A stretch of 64,000 bases of DNA from JAXLXE01 sp046328115 (GTDB lineage Bacteria; Chloroflexota; UBA6077; JACCZL01), in NCBI GenBank assembly GCA_046328115.1, contig JAXLXE010000001.1, positions 1,302,001 to 1,366,000 on the forward strand. The letters run 5' to 3'. The notes beneath the pieces are model-generated. The model was not told the origin of the DNA and made no database searches. It saw only the letters and a list, made by a program, of their open reading frames with translations. Both the position numbers and the translations under genes were made by a program. This document shows, piece by piece, positions 61,301 through 64,000 of the stretch (its first letter is position 1; every line of letters begins with the position of its first letter).

Positions 61301-62960
61301 GGAGCGGATCGATGGGAGGGTTGGTCACCTGAGCAAAGAGCTGGCGGATGAACCCGTAGATCGGACGGGGCACACGAGACAGCGCGGCCATCGGCGTATC
61401 GTCGCCCATGGACCAGAGCGGCTCGGCGCCCTTGGTTCCCATCTCGCCGATGACAAATTTGACTTCCTCGGCGGTGTAGCCAAACGCAAGCTGCAGCGCG
61501 GTGAGGTCGGCGTGCGTGCGCTCCGCGGCGTCGTGCCCATTGGCGGAGCCATTGGTGGCCGTACCGTTGGTTCCGGTGTGCGCCTCAGCAGGTGCATCGG
61601 TCGCCGCCGGCAGACGGCTGAGTCCACCTGCCAGCCAGGCTCCGTACGGCCGGCGCCCAGCGATCTCGCGCTTGAGATCCGAGTCCCGCAGGATTCGCCC
61701 GGCCAGCGTGTCCACCGCCAGCATCTGGCCCGGACCCAGGCGGCCCTTTTCGACCACGTGGGCATCGTCCATGTCGAACACGCCCACTTCGGAGGCCGCG
61801 ACCACCAGTCCCTGGTCATCGATCTTGTAGCGGGACGGACGCAATCCGTTGCGGTCCAGCACCGCCGCCGCGAACCGGCCATCCGTGAACGCCATGGCCG
61901 CCGGACCGTCCCACGGCTCGGTCAAACAGGCGTGGTAGCGGTAGAAATCGCGGATCGACGGGTCTAGCTCCGTCTCCTTCTCCCACGCGGCCGGCACCAG
62001 CATCAGCATGGCGTGGAGCACGTCACGACCACTGCGCTCGACGAGCTCAAGCGCGTTGTCCAGGCTGGCGGAGTCCGAGCCGTCCTCCCAGATCACGGGG
62101 CGGATCTGCTGGATGTCATCGCCCCAGGCTGGCGATGCGAGCTGCGCCTCGCGGGCCCGCATCCAGTTGCGATTGCCCTTGAGTGTGTTGATCTCGCCGT
62201 TGTGCGCCAGCATGCGGAACGGCTGGGCCAGGAACCAGTCCGGCATGGTGTTGGTGGAGTACCGCTGGTGGAACACGGCTAGCGCAGTCTCGAACTCCGG
62301 GTCACGGAGGTCTGCATAGAAGGCGGGGAGCTGGGGCGCCAGCATCAGGCCCTTGTACGCCACGGTCCGGGCGGACATGCTGGGCACGTAGAAGCCGGGG
62401 ATCCCCTGCTCGATCACTCGCTCCTCGGCGACTCGGCGCGCCGCGTACAGTCGTCGCTCAAACGTGTCTGAGTCCATGCCGGTTGGGCGCCCAACGATCA
62501 CCTGGCGGATGCTTGGGCGCGTATCCGCGGCCTTCGTGCCGAGCGCGCCCAAGTCAACGGGGACCTCACGCCAGCCCACGAGCTCGAGCCCCTGGGAGCG
62601 AAGTGCATGGTCTACAAACGCGGTGCACAGGTCGCGAGCGACCAGGTCCGTACGCGGCAGGAACACCATGCCCAGCGCCAGGTCATCGGCGCTGTGCACG
62701 CGGTAGCCGCGCCGCTCTGCCTCGCGGACCACCAGCTTGCGGGGGATCTGGGTGAGGACTCCAGACCCATCACCGGTCTTCGCGTCCGCGTCCACGGCGC
62801 CGCGGTGGGTGAGGTTGGCCACCGCCTGGAGCGCCTTAACCAACACATCATGGTCCTGCTGGCCCGACTGCCTGGCAACAAACCCGACGCCGCAGGCATC
62901 ATGCTCGAACGATCTGTCGTACAGTGTCGGGGTGTGGAGAGCAGGTTGCCGAGTGCCCAT
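58302..62960 (-). CDS. gltB: Glutamate synthase large subunit
   Basis: ATG 62960 (MGTRQPALHTPTLYDRSFEHDACG) with GAGGA upstream gives 1552 residues, the full alpha-subunit length. The 22-residue propeptide ends before Cys23, the glutaminase nucleophile. Domains: class II amidotransferase (about 23-420), central domain, FMN-binding synthase domain (about 860-1220; SGHDGGTGASPLSSIKYAG), 3Fe-4S cysteines in CDMARACHLNTCPTG, and C-terminal beta-helical gltB domain (MTGGTVVVLGPTGRNFAAGMTNG). It transfers glutamine amide nitrogen to 2-oxoglutarate. A low-complexity Asn/Thr/Gly loop (about 480-505) is unusual. gltD is not in the window. The message appears to have a structured leader. Confidence 0.97.
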   Translation of the reverse strand: MGTRQPALHTPTLYDRSFEHDACGVGFVARQSGQQDHDVLVKALQAVANLTHRGAVDADAKTGDGSGVLTQIPRKLVVREAERRGYRVHSADDLALGMVFLPRTDLVARDLCTAFVDHALRSQGLELVGWREVPVDLGALGTKAADTRPSIRQVIVGRPTGMDSDTFERRLYAARRVAEERVIEQGIPGFYVPSMSARTVAYKGLMLAPQLPAFYADLRDPEFETALAVFHQRYSTNTMPDWFLAQPFRMLAHNGEINTLKGNRNWMRAREAQLASPAWGDDIQQIRPVIWEDGSDSASLDNALELVERSGRDVLHAMLMLVPAAWEKETELDPSIRDFYRYHACLTEPWDGPAAMAFTDGRFAAAVLDRNGLRPSRYKIDDQGLVVAASEVGVFDMDDAHVVEKGRLGPGQMLAVDTLAGRILRDSDLKREIAGRRPYGAWLAGGLSRLPAATDAPAEAHTGTNGTATNGSANGHDAAERTHADLTALQLAFGYTAEEVKFVIGEMGTKGAEPLWSMGDDTPMAALSRVPRPIYGFIRQLFAQVTNPPIDPLREELVMSLRTLVGPRPSLLEEGVEHARLLELDSPVLSRADLERLRSLAADHLRAETLDATFSSAAGAAGLAHALDTLCQAAEAAASRASILVISDRKVTAERAPIPSLLAVGAVHHHLISVGTRMKVDLVVETGDAWDVHQLAVLVGYGAAAVHPWLALETVADSVDEEYRARISIARRKGEDAEALEAEWSARGAAEKAHRQTELIHAAEKGLLKIMSKMGISTISSYRGAQIFEVLGLAKDVVDRCLAGTPSRISGLGLNELGADVMTRHVAAFPPKTETAARRLPDHGFIRYRREGEYHAFNPLIVRALHKAVQGDDYEAYKQYSNLVHSRAPMTLRDLLEFKPGTPIPLREVESVDSIRRRFVSTAMSLGALSPEAHRTLAVAMNRIGARSNSGEGGEDPLNYVPDENGDVGHNKIKQVASGRFGVTAEYLAMADELEIKMAQGSKPGEGGQLPGMKVNEIIARLRFATVGVGLISPPPHHDIYSIEDLAQLIYDLKQANPRARVGVKLVAEAGVGTIAAGVCKAYADYVLISGHDGGTGASPLSSIKYAGCPWEIGLAETQQTLVRNDLRGRIVVRTDGGLKTGRDVVMAAMLGAEEFGFGTAAVIAIGCDMARACHLNTCPTGVATQDPKYRAKFDGTPEQAIHYFTHLAMDVREILASLGFRELNEVVGRPELLVERAIPDGERAGLLDMSAILAPADRTGTKPRLHVVERNARPNDTALDPQIIRDAQEAIEHGTRVVLNYTVQNAHRSIGTRLSGEIARRYGSKGLAPGTVEVRLRGSAGQSFGAWAGPGMRLVLEGEANDYVGKGLCGAEIVVTPPASARFQPEDNVIVGNTVLYGATSGRLFASGRGGERFAVRNSGATAVVEGVGDHGCEYMTGGTVVVLGPTGRNFAAGMTNGAAFVLDEERLLPKRYNSELVRLERAMSSDDLERLYSLIADHFQATGSPKARRILDTWDYYRGQFWKVAPISVPSATTAPSPAPNEASGETQRV

Positions 62961-62992
62961 CGGAAGATCCTCACGCGAACACGGGCGATAAC

Positions 62993-63106
62993 AAAAAGGC
63001 CGGCCCCTCACTGGCCGACCAACGGCTATCGCCGCGACTTAGCCTCGTCCCCACAGGCGCCGTGGGACAGACCGGTGAAACGTCCTAGTCCACACCGAGT
63101 ACTAGG
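62993..63106 (-). promoter_or_regulatory. Candidate structured leader RNA of gltB with intrinsic terminator (attenuator)
   Basis: On the minus strand the order is: hairpin 1 (CCTAGT/ACTAGG arms, 63101-63106 with 63084-63089), hairpin 2 (GTCCCAC/GTGGGGAC arms, 63062-63068 with 63047-63054), a short CGGC-GATA-GCCG stem (63023-63034), then an 8-bp hairpin (63013-63020 with 62998-63005) followed at once by TTTTT (62993-62997). That last part is a canonical intrinsic terminator, about 33 bases before the gltB start. As no leftward gene lies upstream, it should act within the gltB leader. No known riboswitch class is recognised by eye. Confidence 0.6.
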
Positions 63107-63110
63107 CGCC

Positions 63111-63139
63111 ATCTTACCGTAGATGGTCAGGATGCACAA
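63111..63139 (-). promoter_or_regulatory. Candidate gltB promoter
   Basis: On the minus strand TTGTGC (63134-63139) and TAAGAT (63111-63116) are separated by 17 bases, giving a start near 63104 and a leader of about 145 bases that would include the hairpins and terminator. Both hexamers match the sigma-70 consensus only partly. Confidence 0.45.
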
Positions 63140-63229
63140 GGCCCATCGTGCAGAAGTACCTAACGTGAGCTGTACGTCGGTCATGGTTCTCACCCCGAAC
63201 GGTCTCTCGGCGCACGCAACACCATCCAA

Positions 63230-63877
63230 ATGTCGGTAGCCAGCCGCTCGTCAGATCCTCTGGCTGGCTACACCATTGAGTTCGTCCGTAGCTCACGCCG
63301 CCAGCGCACGATCAGCGCTCGACTCAAGGGAAGCCGGCTCATCGTCAACGTTCCTGAGGGCTTGTCTCGCGAGCAAGAACAGGAGTGGGCGGAGAAACTC
63401 GGCCGGCGGCTCATCGCGTCACGGCGCAAGCATGAGTTGAACAGCGATGGCGCGCTGGCCGCGCGGGCCAGCCAGCTCAATCGGCAACTGTTTGACGGGC
63501 GGCTGCGCTTCCGCTCGGTGGAGTTCGTGGCCAACCAGAGCGGTCGCTTCGGAAGCTGCACCCCCGCGGAAGGCACGATCCGGCTGTCCCACAAGGTGGC
63601 GGACATGCCCGCCTGGGTGCTAGACGCGGTGCTCGTTCACGAGCTTGCACACCTGGAGGAGGCCAACCACGGTCCGCGCTTCTGGGATCTGGCCAACCGA
63701 TACCCACTCATGGAACGGGCGCGTGGATATCTGATGGCGGTGGGTATGGAGGACGATGAGCAGCCAGGACGGGCGTTCGAGCCGGACTTGCCCGCGCCGG
63801 CTCCACCGCCGACTCCGCCCACCCATCCGCAGCGACGACCCACGCGCCCCGCATCCGAGCAGCCCCGGCTACTCTAG
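63230..63877 (+). CDS. YgjP-like metallopeptidase domain protein (DUF45/M48-like)
   Basis: ATG 63230 (MSVASRSSDPLAGYTIEFVRSSRRQ). It has 215 residues. The N-terminal part has strands with RSSRRQRTISARL and a Glu/Gln helix. FRSVEFVANQSGRFGSCTPAEGTIRLSHKVADMP is typical of the YgjP group, and the zinc motif is VLVHELAHLEEANHGPRFWDLANRYP (HExxH plus a third His in NHGPRFW). A Pro-rich tail (about 185-215) is disordered. It is divergent from gltB. Substrate unknown. Confidence 0.88.
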   Translation: MSVASRSSDPLAGYTIEFVRSSRRQRTISARLKGSRLIVNVPEGLSREQEQEWAEKLGRRLIASRRKHELNSDGALAARASQLNRQLFDGRLRFRSVEFVANQSGRFGSCTPAEGTIRLSHKVADMPAWVLDAVLVHELAHLEEANHGPRFWDLANRYPLMERARGYLMAVGMEDDEQPGRAFEPDLPAPAPPPTPPTHPQRRPTRPASEQPRLL

Positions 63878-63897
63878 GGCAGGCTTCCGTCAGCGCA

Positions 63898-64000
63898 CTA
63901 AAACTCCACATCCACCAGAGTGGCGCCCACCTCCACACTGGGGTACGCAATCACCAGCGTGGCCTGCGTCTCACCGATGTTCTTCGCCCCGTGCACGGTG
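63898..64000 (-). CDS. 3' end of a cupin-like gene (partial)
   Basis: Reading leftward from the window edge, a frame ending in TAG at 63898-63900 gives TVHGAKNIGETQATLVIAY followed by PSVEVGATLVDVEF. The HGAKNIGxxxATLxIAYPS pattern is like the end of a cupin beta-barrel domain. The start and most of the gene lie beyond 64000, so function and length are unknown. Confidence 0.55.
   Translation of the reverse strand, partial: TVHGAKNIGETQATLVIAYPSVEVGATLVDVEF

Overview
The window is GC-rich (the core genes are clearly G/C-biased at third codon positions), uses many GTG starts, and encodes a mix typical of a free-living, respiring, non-enteric bacterium: MutS2, a PdtaS/PdtaR-type two-component pair, a Tat-lipoprotein TRAP transporter, a DUF4405 cytochrome, large-subunit glutamate synthase and a short primary-type sigma factor. 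The protein flavour is most like Chloroflexota (Thermomicrobia or relatives). That placement is an impression from family content and was not tested by a search.

Left third (1-16100): an accessory, decaying region. It holds a frameshifted small gene, a PD-(D/E)XK nuclease-like gene with an unrecognisable C-terminus, AT-richer membrane protein genes, and two degenerate IS630-family elements that bracket an orphan RES-domain toxin-like gene. The second IS630 relic is interrupted by an IS66-family (single-ORF type) element, which is itself interrupted by a second, apparently intact copy of the same element. Both insertions have perfect 8-bp target duplications and matching GTAA ends. A small class III nucleotidyl cyclase gene and a third, deleted IS66 copy follow. 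Then come a 24-bp tandem repeat array, a P-loop kinase gene, and a DUF4405 cytochrome pair with dispersed and tandem repeats on both sides.

Middle and right (16100-64000): compact core genome. rpmI-rplT-pheS-pheT-mutS2 form a translation and repair cluster. Next are a zinc-ribbon membrane protein, an ABC sugar-transport ATPase, an aldo/keto reductase, a P-loop kinase, a PASTA-type Ser/Thr kinase, a gamma-carbonic-anhydrase-like protein and ChrA. A leftward set encodes an FMN hydroxyacid dehydrogenase, an ADP-ribosylglycohydrolase, and a tightly packed beta-helix/metzincin/HEAT trio. Rightward pdhB-like E1 beta, E2 and lipA make and lipoylate a 2-oxo acid dehydrogenase, but no E1 alpha is present. 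A PdtaS/PdtaR pair and a RidA protein face a complete TRAP transporter (dctP, hairpin, dctQ-dctM). Further right are a YihY-type membrane protein, a GT39-like protein, a sigma factor, a 3'-5' exonuclease-like/TPR protein, an aminotransferase, a CHASE2 adenylate cyclase, homoserine dehydrogenase and gltB. gltB appears to have a structured leader ending in an intrinsic terminator. The window closes with a YgjP-like metallopeptidase and the 3' end of a cupin-like gene.

No rRNA, tRNA or CRISPR array was seen.
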